64,000 nucleotides of DNA. Source: Vitis vinifera. Taxonomy: Eukaryota > Streptophyta > Magnoliopsida > Vitales > Vitaceae. Positions within the stretch are counted from its first letter, which is position 1. Each line of letters starts with the position of its first letter. The stretch covers positions 2,433,001 to 2,497,000 of the forward strand of contig NC_081815.1 in NCBI RefSeq assembly GCF_030704535.1, written 5' to 3'. This document shows, one piece after another, positions 16,331-36,900 of this stretch. The notes beneath the pieces were generated by a model. That model did not search any database. It worked only from the letters and a program-made list of their open reading frames with translations, and was not told where the DNA came from. Made by a program: the position numbers and the translations under genes.

Positions 16331-16972
16331 TTAGTCCTCGTAACAATTCAATTGAATCTATATCATTAAGCTCGGGTTTAATGGTTGGACTTATAAGCGC
16401 TTACATACCTTTCTCTAAAAAGTCGATTTTAAAGGGTGAATTGCACTTAATATGTGTGTGATAATTGGTTTCAGAGTAAACATCATGCAAAGAAGATCTC
16501 CATCCTAAAAAGAGCAGGTTGAGGAAGGGTTACTACCTAATTGTGAGCGAGATCCACGAAGTCATTTAGTCATAGGTTTCAAAAACATAATGGATTGTAA
16601 CAACCCAATTGAATCATACATCACTTTAGCGGTTAAACCTATAAGCATTTATTAGTCCTCATAACGATTCAGTTGAATCTATATCATTAAGCTCGAGTTT
16701 AATGGTTGGACTTATAAGCACTTACATACCTTTATCTTAAAAGTAGATTTTTAAGGGTGAATTGCACTCAATATGTGTGATAATTGGTTTAAGAGCAAAC
16801 ATCATGCAAAGAAGATCTCCATCCTAAAAAGAGTAGACTGAGGAAGGGTTACTACCTATGTGCGAGATCCACAAAGTCATTTAGTCATAGGTTTCAAAAA
16901 CATAATGGATTGTAACAACCCAATTGAATCATACATTGCTTTAGTAATTAAACCTATAAGCACTTGGATATC
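16331..16972 (+). repeat. Tandem duplication, period 321 bp, two copies
   Basis: Unit 1 starts TTAGTCCTCGTAACAATTCA at 16331 and unit 2 starts TTAGTCCTCATAACGATTCA at 16652. Long collinear stretches match with scattered substitutions and small indels, for example GGTGAATTGCAC, AACATCATGCAAAGAAGATC and AAAACATAATGGATTGTAAC in both. Unit 2 loses similarity around 16965-16975. The sequence just before unit 1 (TTCTAATACCATTTA) resembles the reverse complement of a Copia primer-binding site, so the unit may derive from an LTR retroelement. This is inference. Confidence 0.8.
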
Positions 16973-19900
16973 CTCCCTTAATAACTGGTTTTCAAAAATG
17001 AATTCTACCTATCGTAAAGTATAACAGTCTTAAGTGTTAGTTATTTCATTTGAAAATCAATTTACTATTATTAATACTTCAAAACTTTGATGCCAATTCA
17101 TAAGTAGTTGTTTTTTTAGAGGAACATTATTATATACATAATAGCAATTCATATATAAAGAAGAGTTAAAATAAGTCAATTGATGCCTAATAACATATAA
17201 GGTCATATATGCATAAAGGAAAAGTCACTTTAAAGCAAGTGGTGTCTAATAAAAGAAAAGTTGAATTAGATTAGGAAACAAGTTAGGATTTTGAAGGCCA
17301 TGAATTGAGTTTAACCATTTTAATTAAGATTTGTGAGGGTAGCCAAGCCCAAAGCCAAGTGTAGGAGAAGAAGGAGAGGGAGAAGGAGAAAGGGGATTGA
17401 TTGTATATGTATAACAACACACAGGTGCCCATATTCCAAAACAGGAAAAAATATATAGAAAGGCACGTGAAATATGAGATGGAGTTGCAGAAGGGTGATT
17501 GAAAACGCCAGCTACTTGCCTCACACGCACGTACAGCTCATAGCCACCTCTCCAATGCAGCAAAGCAAAGCAAAGAAAAACACATAGAAAGAAAGGTGTT
17601 CATGTTGTCTATCATCACCTGCAAAAGGACTAAAGGAGTATCTCTTATGACTTATCACGGCCACAACGCCTCCCTCCTTGGGGGCACTTGATGCTTACCT
17701 TTCTACACTTCAACAAATTATTTTTAATCTTTCTCATGTCCTTTGTGTATGGGACTGACCTTCCTTCCCTTTCTTAATTCCACCCTCAAACTGCCCTTAA
17801 ACCACTTTGAAGAGACCCACACGCATGCATGTCCCACGTGGGCCGCATTTCTTCACATGGTATTGTGAGACATGCCTAGGAGGAACTCCCCCTTCCCCTT
17901 CTTTATTATTATTATTTTTTTCTCTTGTTGTCCCAATCCACGACCTTCCTTCTGATCCTCTTTAGGATGGGGTTTCATTTTCTTAGGTTGACGACCTGTT
18001 TTTAAGTCTCCATCATCATCCTTAAGCTAAAAATTGATACCTTTGAAATGGGTTGTGAATATTAATCATATTGGGTTCATCAGTCCTAATTTGTGGAAAA
18101 ATAAATGAATCTAGTTATGAAATGAAGTAAAAGAGAGTGGCATTTTGTCACTGCAGTGTGTAGTGTAGCTGAGTCACCCATATGCTTGAAAGGGCTTAAA
18201 AATTAGGCAGTGAATCTCAGTGGGAGCCACACATACTTCAACTAAAAATTAGGTTGACCCCCCTAATTGTCCAATGAGAATGTGCGGTGGGAAACCTAAT
18301 TTTTGGAATGGAGGTAGTGGGGATCCACTTGGCAAACTGGGTCCTCATCGACGTGGGGTTGTGGGTTTGCTTGGTTTAGCTGTTGTAGTGGAAGTCAAAG
18401 ACTCAAAATGGTGTTGCTTTCATGAACTAAACTCACGTTTTTAGTAATCTTGATAGATTCCTAAACTAAAGCAAGAACAATTCCAATTCTACTTTATGGA
18501 AAAGCAAACCCGATTTCACATGCCCATGAATGGCCCACCCACCATCTTTCATCTTGTGTGATGAGACTCTGTGAAATGAGCACCCAAGTGGACATGGGGT
18601 TTCTTCAAAATGGTCAAACAAGAAGAGAAATCCATTAAGAAACAAAGATTATGTTGTGTCGACAAAATGGGGAAGTAGGAATCAAGGAAATGATTTTTCA
18701 GAGATTTCATCCACTAAAATCATGGCATGATGAGAGTTAGATATGGGGGGATTGTGGGGGGTCAAATCACTCAAACCCAAAGATCTTGAGCTTGTTAAAG
18801 AAAGTAGATTTTTGGATTTACAAATCCCTAAAGACCTCCCTATGGGGGGTTGCATTAATTAGAGATCCCACCATATGGGCACACACCCACATTTTGAATA
18901 ACCCACCACTTCTTCCATTACCCATTTCTAAAAACATGTTAGATTTCTCATTTTTCTTTCTATTCAACCAATAGAAGGTACTCAAATGAGTCAGCTTTCT
19001 ACAACTAAAATCCCATTCTAAAATGGGTTTTGCTTTTACATATAGTACCATGCCATAGAGTTGATCGAAAGGGCAGTTTTAACACTTGATCTTGTTGTGT
19101 AATTTTGTGCCCATTTTCATATTGAATTAGTGTACACATAGAGCACTAGAATGATACTAATATGATAACAATATCCTTTGCTAAGATACCTTTTCCTTTT
19201 CCTTTTCCTTGTAGTCTTGGGTTTTCACTAGCATTTGACTTATGCCCGATTGGAATTAAAAAAAAAAAAGTAAAAAAAAAAAGGAAAAGGTTGGACTAAT
19301 GGTGGGGAGTGTGAAAGAATCATTGATAAGATTGTCAAAAGTGGCATTAATTTATGTATGTGCTAACCGTGTGGCTAAGGGTGTTTTTCAAGAAATATTT
19401 AAAGGAGGAAATCAGAGGTGGGGTTGGCCGACGCCTGATAAAAGGAATGGGATGTTTGGGGGGAATCTCATGATGTTAAGTTAAATCTATGTCCTAGTGT
19501 TTCAAACACAATTTAAGGAACAAATGTAGGGGAATCTCATCATTTAATTTTTACAAAAAGAAATCTTATGTGTAGAGTTTGGAACACAATCATGGGTGTT
19601 TCTTTCTCCCCCCTCTTGCTCTAAAAGATAAGATAGGGTAGGCTCCCTATGAGCATGCATTCCTCCTCATCTTCAACCACCTCAACTATTGACAGCCCAT
19701 CTCAGATTGGGATGGCTACACTTTTTAGTGCAAGCAAGGCTTCTTCTAGAGAATATTAGGCCCAACTCATAATCACTAATGTCATGTTTCGGGTGTTGAA
19801 AGATCTTGGAATAAAAAAACATGAATGGGAAATCAATTTTTATTTTTATTTTATTATTATCTTTGAATTGTGTTTTTTAAGAACAGGGATATGAATAAAA

Positions 19901-20344
19901 AATTGTTGTAGTATGTGACTCATATTAAGGGAAAGATATATATGGAGAAAAAAATGGATAAATATCGGGAGTGGAATGAGGGGAGCGTAGGTACGGTTTA
20001 AGAGTATTTTTAGAATTTTATTATCTAAAGATTAATATAAATAGTCTTTTATATAACCTTAATTTAACATATGATAAAAGTCTTCTTCCTTGTACCCATA
20101 AATATATGCAATTTATCGAATCATATTAAATCTAAGTGTTTTCTTTTCGTTTTTCTCTAATTTTTCACTAGGAATTGTTGCACAAAAATCAATAAAAATT
20201 TATCAGTATGATATCAAATTCTACTTTTGTTGAATTGTTAGTATTTTAATTCTTTTTTTTTACATGGTATCATAATTCATTGTCATTGTCATTCTATTTT
20301 CATTCTTTTTCTCATGTATTAAATACACCTCAAATTTTAAGTAC

Positions 20345-20653
20345 TAAATGTTTAGACAATATTTGATTCCAAAAAAACTATGAAAAAAAAATAAAAAATA
20401 TTTTTTCCATTTTGGTTTTATAATGAAAAATATATATAAAAAAAATTAAATATAATCAAAATTTCTTAAAAACTTATATATTTTCAAATTATTTTATTCT
20501 TAATGAGATTATTAAGAGACTTAGAATAAATGGTATATAAAAATAATTTATTAACTTTAAATATATTTCCGATTTTCTTCCACTTTTCTTTTCCTTCTAT
20601 TACTCTCTATTTTATTTCCCTTATATTTTCCATATATTCTTCAGAACCAAGCA
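20345..20653. mobile_element. AT-rich MITE-like element
   Basis: The left end carries ATATTTGATTCCAAAAAAACT and the right end TTCAGAACCAAGC, which is roughly its inverse. The interior is AT-rich with a TTCTTAAAAACTTATAT-type core also seen at 2816-3004 and 45394-45591. No target duplication was resolved. Confidence 0.35.
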
Positions 20654-20920
20654 GAGCCATATCGTATTCTTAGAGTCATCTATTTATCTTCCATATTCAA
20701 ATGACAAGTTAGCAATTGATTCCACAACTAGGGGGCTAGGCCCAGGAAGCTCCAGTTCAGGCCTAGTCTCAAAACATCTGGGCCTGACTTTATCCCAATT
20801 AAGGTACTGTCCTTCCATGTATTGGGCTTAAGCTGAGCTTAACCGGTCAGACTCTAATGTTCCAGGTTTTCTCTCTTTTCTTCTCGGCTTTATTACAGGC
20901 CCAAATCCAGTAGTGGTCAC

Positions 20921-21012
20921 GCCACGTGACGTAAAATCAGGTGACCGTGTGTGGCGAGGCTCACCGACCTGTGACGCCTCCTTCCTTAAAAAACCCTAGG
21001 GCATTGGCCCAC
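20921..21012 (+). promoter_or_regulatory. Promoter-proximal elements: G-box, telo-box, GGCCCA motifs
   Basis: A G-box core CACGTG followed by ACGT lies at 20923-20932, a telo-box AAACCCTAG at 20991-20999 and a site-II-type TGGCCCA at 21005-21011, 22 bp before the ATG of the next gene. More GGCCCA/TGGGCC cores occur upstream (near 20738, 20779 and 20899). In plants the telo-box plus site II pair is typical of growth-linked genes for translation and mitochondrial functions. Confidence 0.6.
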
Positions 21013-21032
21013 TGTGTAGCGAAGCTCTGAAA

Positions 21033-22311
21033 ATGGAACCTGAATCCAAGAAAAGAAGAATCGGCCATGCAATCTCTCGCAGGTAAGCCCACGAGCCTTC
21101 AATTTTTATCCTCTTCATCGCTTTCTTTCTCTTTTGATTTGTTCTTCTTTTTTTTTTTTTTCTTTTTTTTTTTTTTTCACGCAATTCTTAGCAATAAGAT
21201 TCGTTTTTCATTTCTAATTTTTATCGATTAGGCTTTGCTGAAAAACATTGAATTCATGATACGTGATTTCTGAATACTTCATTCTTCATTAGAGATATTT
21301 TGGTGTTTGGATTTGTTGAATTGACAGTAATGTGTTTTGAAGTTTGAACCGAAAACGTTGGAATAAGAGGAAAGGAAATAGAATCAAACTCCTCTCCCTT
21401 CCATTCCACAATTAAAATTTTCTCGATTAAAATTTTGGTTGGAAACAAAGTGTTAAAGATGGAGAAAGCGACTCCATTGTAAAGGAGTATAAGTAGTATT
21501 TCTCAAACTTCTGAGTTCAAATGTAGACAATTCTCATCAGAACAATGTAAACTGCATAATGAGATGAGTGCAGTGGGTTGATGGATTAATATAATTCATT
21601 TTTGCTGCCACTTCATGGTTTAGATTTCCAAAGAAGCACCTTTGAAACTTTATTTAATGTTAGGGCTTGATAATCTTTCATCGGTGATGAAGAATTTTGT
21701 TGTTGCCCTGAAATTCCTGAAAGCCTGCAGCAGTAGAGATTGTTTCATAAAGTTAGGTTTGTCCTTCCATATACTGTCATAAAAAAGGAAAAAAAAGAAA
21801 AGAAAAGAAAGAAATCTGCACAGTTTCAAGCTTAACTACCAAGCTTTGGTCCAAATATTTTATGATATGAAACACAGAGTATAGTTTCTTTCCGATTTTT
21901 AATTTCATGATTTAATTTTGAATGAATTTGTGATTCTTGAGCTCAACATGTAACCTCTTAAGTGTCAAATGTGCCTTTTCTTCTGGTTGCAGAATGGTCT
22001 CCTCGCCAGCTGCAAAGAACGATGTAGTTTCAACTTCAACTGATATTCCAACTGTGAGCAATGCCCTCCTTTGCTGTGTTCTTGAATCATCGGTTTTTAA
22101 CCCTAGGATTCTCACTAGGTGGCTGATTATGTAGGTTCCACTTCCAGCAGCCCATCCTGGTGGAATCCATTTCAGGATTGAACAAGCTAGGAGACATGCA
22201 GTAGCACAAGCTCAACAAGAGGGTTGCACTGCCAATTTCAAAATCTTTGATTCGCGATTTGGAAATTTTCTACTGCCTGTAATTCCAACTCATGCAGAAC
22301 TAAATGGATAG
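21033..22311 (+). CDS. Small 95-residue protein of unknown function (3 exons)
   Basis: Exons are 21033-21082, 21993-22053 and 22135-22311. Both introns are GT-AG (910 and 81 bp), and the joins keep one frame (50+61+177 nt) ending at TAG 22309-22311. The product has a basic N-terminus (MEPESKKRR, possibly a nuclear signal), a Ser/Thr-rich linker and a C-terminal block of about 55 residues rich in conserved-looking features (HPGGIHFRIEQARRHAV, NFKIFDSRFGNFLLPVIP). I do not recognise the family. Support comes from clean splice sites, a compact final exon with protein-like composition, and a strong promoter context just upstream. If the 81-bp intron is retained, the reading frame stops within it. 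Transcription past the stop probably includes the sequence to about 22560. Confidence 0.7.
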
Positions 22312-22559
22312 ACTCATGCCTCTACAGATACTAGATACTACAACGATGTACTTAAGATATTGTATGCCCTAATCTAAGATTCTGAATGAAGGTTTTGAGT
22401 TGAATGCCAACCTAATGTAACTTGCCTCTTTTCTACAGGTTTGGACCAACTCTTCAACAGCAGTTCTCCAAGGTCCAAGCATAGAATTCCAGACGTGACA
22501 GAAACAGAGTTGCTAGTTGGTTTCTGTAAGTTGGATGCTCTGTGAAATGCTTGATTTTC

Positions 22560-25500
22560 TTTGGTTTTGGGTTAAGCAGCAGTGCTAGAGGAGTGCCTCT
22601 AATGAACCCGTAGTCATACTGTTCAAGATAATGGGATCTGGGAAAAGGGAAATGATAAGTTTCCCAAACTGCTCATCCATCAAAGAATCAAACATTAATA
22701 ATAGATATGGTATAACAAATGTGGTGTAAAGGCTAGAGCTAAGCCTGGAACACTAATTTTTCTTCAGGCCACTTGTTCACTCCTAAACAAAATGGGCTTT
22801 ACCATATTTAGACATCAATGATGCCTTAGAAAGGTTTGGCTGTGGAAACAGCCGAGGGCCTGCCTAGTATTGGAAAGCAACGTGGATTCAAGACTCATCA
22901 ATCAAAAAATGGCAGGTGAAATGGAGTTTGGTGCAGCCATTGCCCCTCCTAACTAACACGATTCACTTGGACTGGACCCAAATTGGGCCTGGCTTGAACG
23001 AACAGGTGAGCTAGAAACTTAGGTAAAAGCGCGGGGTGTGGAATGGTTCCACAATGAATCGGAGCCATGTGGGCAAACGAGAATGAGCCATAATGGTTTC
23101 CGAATCTGAGCCGAACATCACAAGTCCGCAAATCAAGTGCTTTGACTAACACCAACTTGACATCTTTGATCTGATCCGCATCATCCTCCACCCATCCAAT
23201 CTCATGTGGACCACTCACATGCTGACACTTGGATGAGGAATCTGATATTTCTCCAAAATAGATGATGGGCACGAACAAAAAGTGGGCCGCCCACTTTTTT
23301 GATTCTCCCAATTAAGAAACTGCGGCCCAAACGTCAACTGCAGCTACACGTGGGCCCAATTAAGAAACGGACCCAACAGCGCGTCCCCTGGTTTGGTGCA
23401 GCCTCGTGTCCACATTTTCCCTTTATATATATATAAATTTTTACAGCTCCAATTATAAAGACCCACTACTTTATATTAAAATATATTTATATATATATAA
23501 AGGCAATTTTATAAATAATAATTAAGATTCTATGGTACGCCACTAACCATTATTCCTTGCCTCTAGGATTTTATTCCTTAGGACCTGAATTTTAACTGAA
23601 GAATTTTCTTAAGTGGACATGTCACGCGTACTATATTCCTTGTTATGACTCACCACATCCATGGTTTCTAAAAGTTGGATAAGGATGGTCGATTCGTGTC
23701 AAATTAAAATTGGTTGATTTTGGGTAGAACTATTCCCAATAATGTCAACAATGGATGACATTATGGACTGCCTATTGGGTTCGTGTTACTTTCCAGCTTA
23801 ATGGGAAACCATTAAGTTCAAATACTCAAATAAGGGATTAGACCTTAGACACATGAAACAAAAGGGATCAGACCTTAGAAACATGAAGCAAGAGCAAACT
23901 CTCATGGTTGCGCCAACTACTTGCTCGATCAAGCCGGTCGGACCGAGAACTACTAATTTTTTTGCCTTAAAATTGAAGTTATATTTGTAAAATTAGTATA
24001 TTGCTTCAATGTGAGGTCCACGGTTTTAATTATAGACTATATTATAAGGGAAACTTATACCCAGATATTTTTGTGAACATAGACAAGGACACCACGTGCC
24101 CCACACGCGTCAACCATGCAATATCTACAAAGCCACGTGCCTAATTTATACCATTTGGCTGACCCGCTGCAGAGTTTGCAGGTCACGTGCCCTGCCTCAC
24201 CTCATTATCTACCCTACTAATATTATCTAGCATGATAATTTTAGTTTTAAATTATTTTATCTAGTAATTTTTTTTTTCTTCTTTGAAACATTTGATGAAC
24301 ATAAAATTTTTCCCAAATAGGGAATAGAAAAGGAAATAACATAATTTATTTATTAATTAAATGTCATATTTATATTATTTTTATCTAAATAATTATTAAT
24401 TATGATAAATAAATCTTATATTAGTTTTTAAATCTATAATTGTTTTCAATAGTCTTCAAGCATATCCAAATATATGAATAAACTTTGAAAAATCATTTTC
24501 TATGATTGACAGTGGAGGAATTGAAAGCTAACACTTGAGGGGATGTTTGATAGAAAAACAAATTAATTCTAAAAGAATAAAAAGGAAAATGGTGGGTCTT
24601 ATTTCTTAAGTATATTTGATAAAAGTTAAAAATCACTTCTTACAAAACATGATCAACAAATTATAAATTTTTATAATTTTTTTTATAAAAGAAAGAGTTT
24701 TATTATTAAATCATTTTTATTTTAGAATTTATCTTTTTTTTAAAAATCTTTTTTAAATTAAAACATTTTATTATTAATTCATTATTACAATAAAATCAAA
24801 ATTCTAAAAATAATACCTATTTTAATTCTTTTGTGAGATTCAGTTTTAATCAATTTCTTTTAAATTATAATATATTATTTTTATTCATTTTAATGGTTTA
24901 ATGTAATAAAATTCAAGTTCTAAATAAATTTTATTTAATTTATTTATATCAATTACTTTTTTTTCATGTTATTTATTTATTTATCATTAAGTATATATAT
25001 GGATATAATTGTTTTTATTTAACTTTAATTTCTTAATATAATAAAATTAGGGTTCTAAATAATTCTATTTAATTTATTTATCAAAATCATTTTTTTATTA
25101 AAAGGTTTTGAAATTCTTACAAAAAAAAAAGAAGAAGAAAAAATTTACAAAATACAATAAAAAAAAGTTTTTATGTTATTTATTTATTATATTTTATATT
25201 ATTATACATAATTAAAGTAAATATATTATCAATAAATTTAATTTAATTTTATTAATTAATATCAACTATTAGTTTTAACTGAATTAAAAAAATTAAATAT
25301 TTACTATAAGTTATCGTATGTCAAGTGACATATTACGACAAAATGGATAAGGTTAAATTTGCATTAACCAAATGATTAAATTATTCCATCTAAACCAATT
25401 TCATACTTTGTATATTCAATATTATCTCCTTCCATCTTGTTTCCATAATTAATTATTTCTTTTGAATTTTCCTTTTTGAAAAATTAAAGTTAATTTTTAA

Positions 25501-25662
25501 GGTGAATAATTTTTAAAAAGAAATAATTTATTGTAAAAACTAAGAAAATAATATTTTTCATAAAAGTGAATTTTAGCTTGTATAGAAAAATTAATTTTCC
25601 ATATTAAAAAAAAATTCTTTTTATGTTTTTATACCACCATACTTTGGAAAATGTGTATTTTT

Positions 25663-25693
<31 letters not shown>

Positions 25694-26370
25694 CTTTTTT
25701 GTACCAAAAAAATTTACATTTTTTCTACCATTTCCTTGTTTGGGGATCTATTTATTTTTCCCACAAAAGTATATTTAAAATGCGGAAAAAATAAGTGTAA
25801 TTAAAATGAATTAAAACATATTTATAGAGAAAAAAAAAGTTAAATTTATAAAAATAATTTATTAATTTTAATCCTCACAGTAAAAGACAAAAGGGTATTA
25901 TAGTAATTATATAAAAAGAGTGATATATCAAAATCTTAAATTATTATCCTGTTGAGATAAATCTCCAGAGAAGCGGCTGACTTGATAAAATACAAAATAA
26001 AATCGAGAGCACTCGAAGGAAATAAAAATAAAAATAAAAATAAAAAAGGGAATAAAACAAGGAAACCAAAGAAGCAGGAGCTGAGCCTGAGCCCTGTGTC
26101 CTCTTTCTTGTTTTCCTTACCTTATTTTCCCGAGAAAATCGCTCGAAATTCGTCCAATTTTTCAATCAAAATTTCCTCCCCTCTCTCTCTTACACGTGCA
26201 ACTGAATCTCTGAACATCCAGGCAATTTCTCATAAAATCGACCAGGGTTTTCCGGTTTTTCCACCGAGAGGGAAAGCTTGGAGCTTTGGAGGAGCTCGGA
26301 GTTTGGAGATTTGAATCGATCTGCGTCTGGAGAGTTTTATTGATTGGTAGTTGGTGTTGTTGTTGTTGGT
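22560..26370. other. AT-rich intergenic region upstream of hexokinase
   Basis: Positions 22700-23400 are of ordinary composition, with no credible protein. Positions 24240-25900 are extremely AT-rich, with runs of homopolymer A or T, an (AAT)n tract near 25666-25684 and AT-rich MITE-like blocks. ACGTG-containing G-box-like words cluster at 24093-24190. Positions 26100-26377 (CT-rich, then GGTGGTGATG) are the likely 5' leader of the hexokinase gene. Confidence 0.5.
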
Positions 26371-26377
26371 GGTGGTG

Positions 26378-33112
<6,735 letters not shown>

Positions 33113-33963
33113 ACGTGGTTGGCCCATTGTATTTTGGTCCAAGAAGCTTTTACAAATTCAGTTTTTGTATATCTTCCTTATCCCCCTTTCTTTTCACGAA
33201 CTCCCCTCAGATCATTTGGAGCGTTAACGTAGTTCAAGTGATCATTCTAGCAAATCCTTAATTTATGGTCTTGCAGAGTATAGAACTGAATGATGGATCA
33301 GATATGCGGTTGGAATGCCTAAAATTGGCTGACAAGTTCACACTATAGCCTGTCATTTTCTAATGTTCCGGCAGTGTATTGGTACTTATAAAAGTTCATT
33401 GTCTCCTGAATTACAGAATAAAAGGGGATTTAAGGTGTTTTTCTTTGCTACTTGCTTTTGGTAGAACATCCTCTCTATTCTAAATAAAACAGGATTTTAT
33501 GGGTATCAGCAATCTGTTTCTGTACTTATCACTTCTGGTTGCCAAGTACTATTTTGCAAGAGACGCTCTATAGATATTTCTAGGCATCCGAGGAAAAGCA
33601 TCAACTGCCTTCGTTCTTGAGAGTTGAGATGGTTTTCCTGTTGTGCTTGCCTCACTTTTTCTTCCCTTCTAGTGTTTCTCTTTACTCTAAATTTAGGGTT
33701 CGTATTAAACAAGTTGCAAACAAGAACGTATTACTTTTTTTAAGTATAGATATGCAATGTGTGTGCTTCATTCCTGTAGAATCTTATTGTATACAGCAAT
33801 GTTCATGGCCTAACTTGGGCCACCTTTCGCCTTGGTTTCTATATATGACTACAAGATGCTCTCTAAGCTACACGATTCAGAGCAGTTTGGTCTTCTCAAT
33901 ATAGCAACCTATTGCTAACTATATGTTTTCCTTTGCCTCCTGTGACAGCATGGAACAGAGTCA

Positions 33964-36900
33964 TCACACATTGGACGCAAAATTACTGCCATTATTTTCT
34001 GATATTCTCGCTGGCTTTGTGTCGAGGAGGGGGGCGGCATCGTATTCTCTTCCGGTATTCTCCCCTCCATAGACCTCTAGTGGATTGCTGTATTGGAGCA
34101 AGATCTTCAAAACCTTCCTCATGCTGGGCCTGGTAGAAGGCAGTGTGCCAGTACAAATGATCCCTAGCTTGAACACACTGCTCATCTCATCCAAGTAGCA
34201 GGGTTCCTTGATCTCCTTGTCCAAGGCGTCGGCTGTATGCTTGCCTTCTTGGATGTGCTGCCATGCCCACTCAACAAGGCATGTGTGCTCATCTCCATCA
34301 CTGGCTTCCCGTCCTGTTACCAGCTCCAGAAGGATTACCCCGAAGCTGTAAACATCAGTCTTCTCACTCACTCTTGCAGTATGAGCAGACTCTGCAAGTC
34401 AAATTAGAAACAGAGTTTTAACTGAATTTTTCTAGGGAAAATGAGGGAAAATGAATCAGTAGTTTTAAAGGGGAGGTCATTTCCAAATTCTTGCATCACT
34501 CACCTGGTGCCATGTACCCGACTGAGCCTGCCACAGTTGACATTGTGTTCAGCTCTCCGGGCTTGATCAGCATCTTTGCCAATCCAAAATCTGCTAATTT
34601 TGCATTGAACTCAGAATCCAGCAGGATATTGCTCGACTTCACATCTCGATGAACAATGGGAGGTGAACAGTCATGGTGCATGTAGCATAGACCCTGGGCA
34701 ATATCCACAGCAATCTTCAACCTCTGGGGCCAGGCCAAGACAAAATGATGGACTAAACCCGAGGCAATCATCGGCCTTCTCTTCCTATGGAGCCACCGAT
34801 CCAGGCTTCTCCTTTCCATATACTCATAGACCAGAAGTTTTGAATCCTCACTTGAAACACAACACAGCAATTTTATGATATTGGAGTGCCGAATTGCACC
34901 CAGTATTTCAACTTCTGCTAAAAATTCTTTCTCAAGCTTGTGATCCAAGTTTCTGTGAGTCCAAATCCTCTTCACAGCCACAACTTCACCCAAATGATTT
35001 ACAGGAACACAGTATACTTTCCCTGACCCGCCACTTCCAATCACATTATTCTCTGCTAAACTTGACAAAATGTTTGCTTCAGTGAAATTCAATCTCTGGA
35101 ATGAGGTGAGTTTCCATGTGGGATCAAATCTGTGCGTCTTCCTTCTATAGACTCTGAAGACAATGAATGAAAATGACAAGGCCAACACAGCGGCTGCTGC
35201 AGCAACAATCAGAATCAAAGCCAAAGATTCTGATGAGATCTTGCTCTTCTTCCTTGTCTCAGAATGGCAGAGTTGGAAGCCAGTGCCTAGGAATGGGTTA
35301 CTTGTACAGAGACCAGGGTTGTTCAAGAAGCTGCTGTCATATGCTTTGTTTTCAAACTTGGTTGGGATTTTCCCAGTAAGATGATTGGAAGAAAGGTTGA
35401 GAAAGGTGAAAGTCAGGAGGCCGATTTCAGGTGGGATTTCACCGGAGAGTTGGTTCTCCGACAGGTCTAGCTCTGAAAGGTCAGGTAGATAACCAATTTC
35501 AGCCGGGATCATGCCAGAGATCTGATTTCGGCTAAGGTTCAGGAAATTCAGCGACTTCCAAGACACTATCTTGGATGGAAGGTGACCGTCAAATAGGTTT
35601 CTGTCGAGAAAAAGAGTAGTGAGGCTAGGTAGGGCTGTTAATTCAGAAGGAATTGGACCGGATAATTGGTTATTGCGTGCATCAAACACCACCAGGTTCT
35701 TCCAGGAAGCTACTCCAGCTGGAATATTTCCATAAAACATGTTGTCTCTGATCTCAAGCCGAGAAAGATTCCACCCCAATTCATCAGGCAGCTCACCTGT
35801 AAATGAATTGTGGCTTAGCATCAGCCGTGATATGTTCACTAAAGTCCATAGACCACTGGGAACGTTGCCTGAAAGCGAGTTATTGTAAACCATGACAGTT
35901 TTCAAATTCCTGCAATTCCCAAGGGATTCAGGCAATTCCCCACTGAGCTTATTATCAAAGGCTACCAATCCTTCCAATTTTCCACCTGCGCACAAGTTCT
36001 CTGGAAGCCTTCCGGTAAAACTGTTGGAAGCTACCTCAAACGCTTCCAGCATTGAGTATCGCCCGAAGTCTGGAGGCAGTATACCGGACAGATTGTTGCT
36101 GAACAACCTAACGTCTCTCAGGGCTGTTAGATTGCCAATGCTTTCTGGAATCTCCCCTGTGAATTGATTGGAGTACAAAACCAGAACTTCCAATTTGCTT
36201 AGCCTTCCAAAATCTTCTGGGATTGTCCCAGATAAGTTGTTCTTAGAAAGATCAATTCTAAGCAAATTTATGGCCTCAATTGTTGGGCCAATCTCCCCAG
36301 AAAATTGATTTACTTGAAGGTATAATTCGGTCAAATTTTTCAACAGAAACAAACTGCTTGGGATTTTCCCACTCAAATTGTTTGAAGACAAGTCCAAGTA
36401 CTGGAGTGCAGTCATTTCTCCAATCATTTCCGGGATTTCTCCTATCAAATTTGATTGGGCCATCCACAGATACTTCAAATTCTTCAACTTAGTGAAATTC
36501 AGAGGTATTTCCGATGGCCGGAAATCGTTATAGGCCATTCCTAAGTGTTCAAGTTTCGACAAATTACCTATTTCTGGCGGGAAAGAACCGTTGAACTGAT
36601 TTTGGGTGAGCCTAAGAAACCTCAACTCCGGTAATCGCCCAATTGCAGCCGGAATATCGCCAGAGAAGTTGTTGCCGACGAGGAAGAGGAGATACAGCCG
36701 AGGTGACAAGCGGTCAACATCCGCCGGAATGGGGCCAACGAAGTAGTTTTGAGAGAGGTCCAAGTACTCAAGCTTGGTGCAGTTGTACAGACCTGTAGGG
36801 AATCCACCAGGGATGTAGTTGAGTTGGAGATCAATGGTTGTGATGTTCTTCAGGTCACAGATGAAGGGTGGGATTTCGTTGGTGATGTTGATGTTCACAA

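Larger units (their letters stand above)
12400..20900. other. Gene-poor region
   Basis: About 8.5 kb with no coding sequence I can support. Contents: a CT-rich tract and GT repeat at about 13440-13560; a G/T-rich low-complexity run at about 13590-13625; AT-rich repeats at 14640-15060 and 20345-20653; a 321-bp tandem duplication at 16331-16972; and otherwise unremarkable sequence. Near 20262 TGGTATCA resembles the start of a tRNA-iMet primer-binding site used by Copia elements, and the context could be a decayed Copia fragment, but no protein domain supports it. Confidence 0.5.

Noticed and set aside
19452-19470. Sequence resembling miR395 (GTTTGGGGGGAATCTC)
   Set aside because: Mismatches within the mature region and no complementary arm within 200 bp on either side.
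22949-23311. 120-residue ORF on the minus strand
   Set aside because: No conserved motif, no promoter context and composition like the surrounding intergenic DNA.
34494-34530. Receptor kinase seeming to lack the APE motif (reads MAPGE)
   Set aside because: A GT-AG intron starts inside the codon; joining G at 34504 with AG at 34391-34390 restores GAG, so the protein reads APES.
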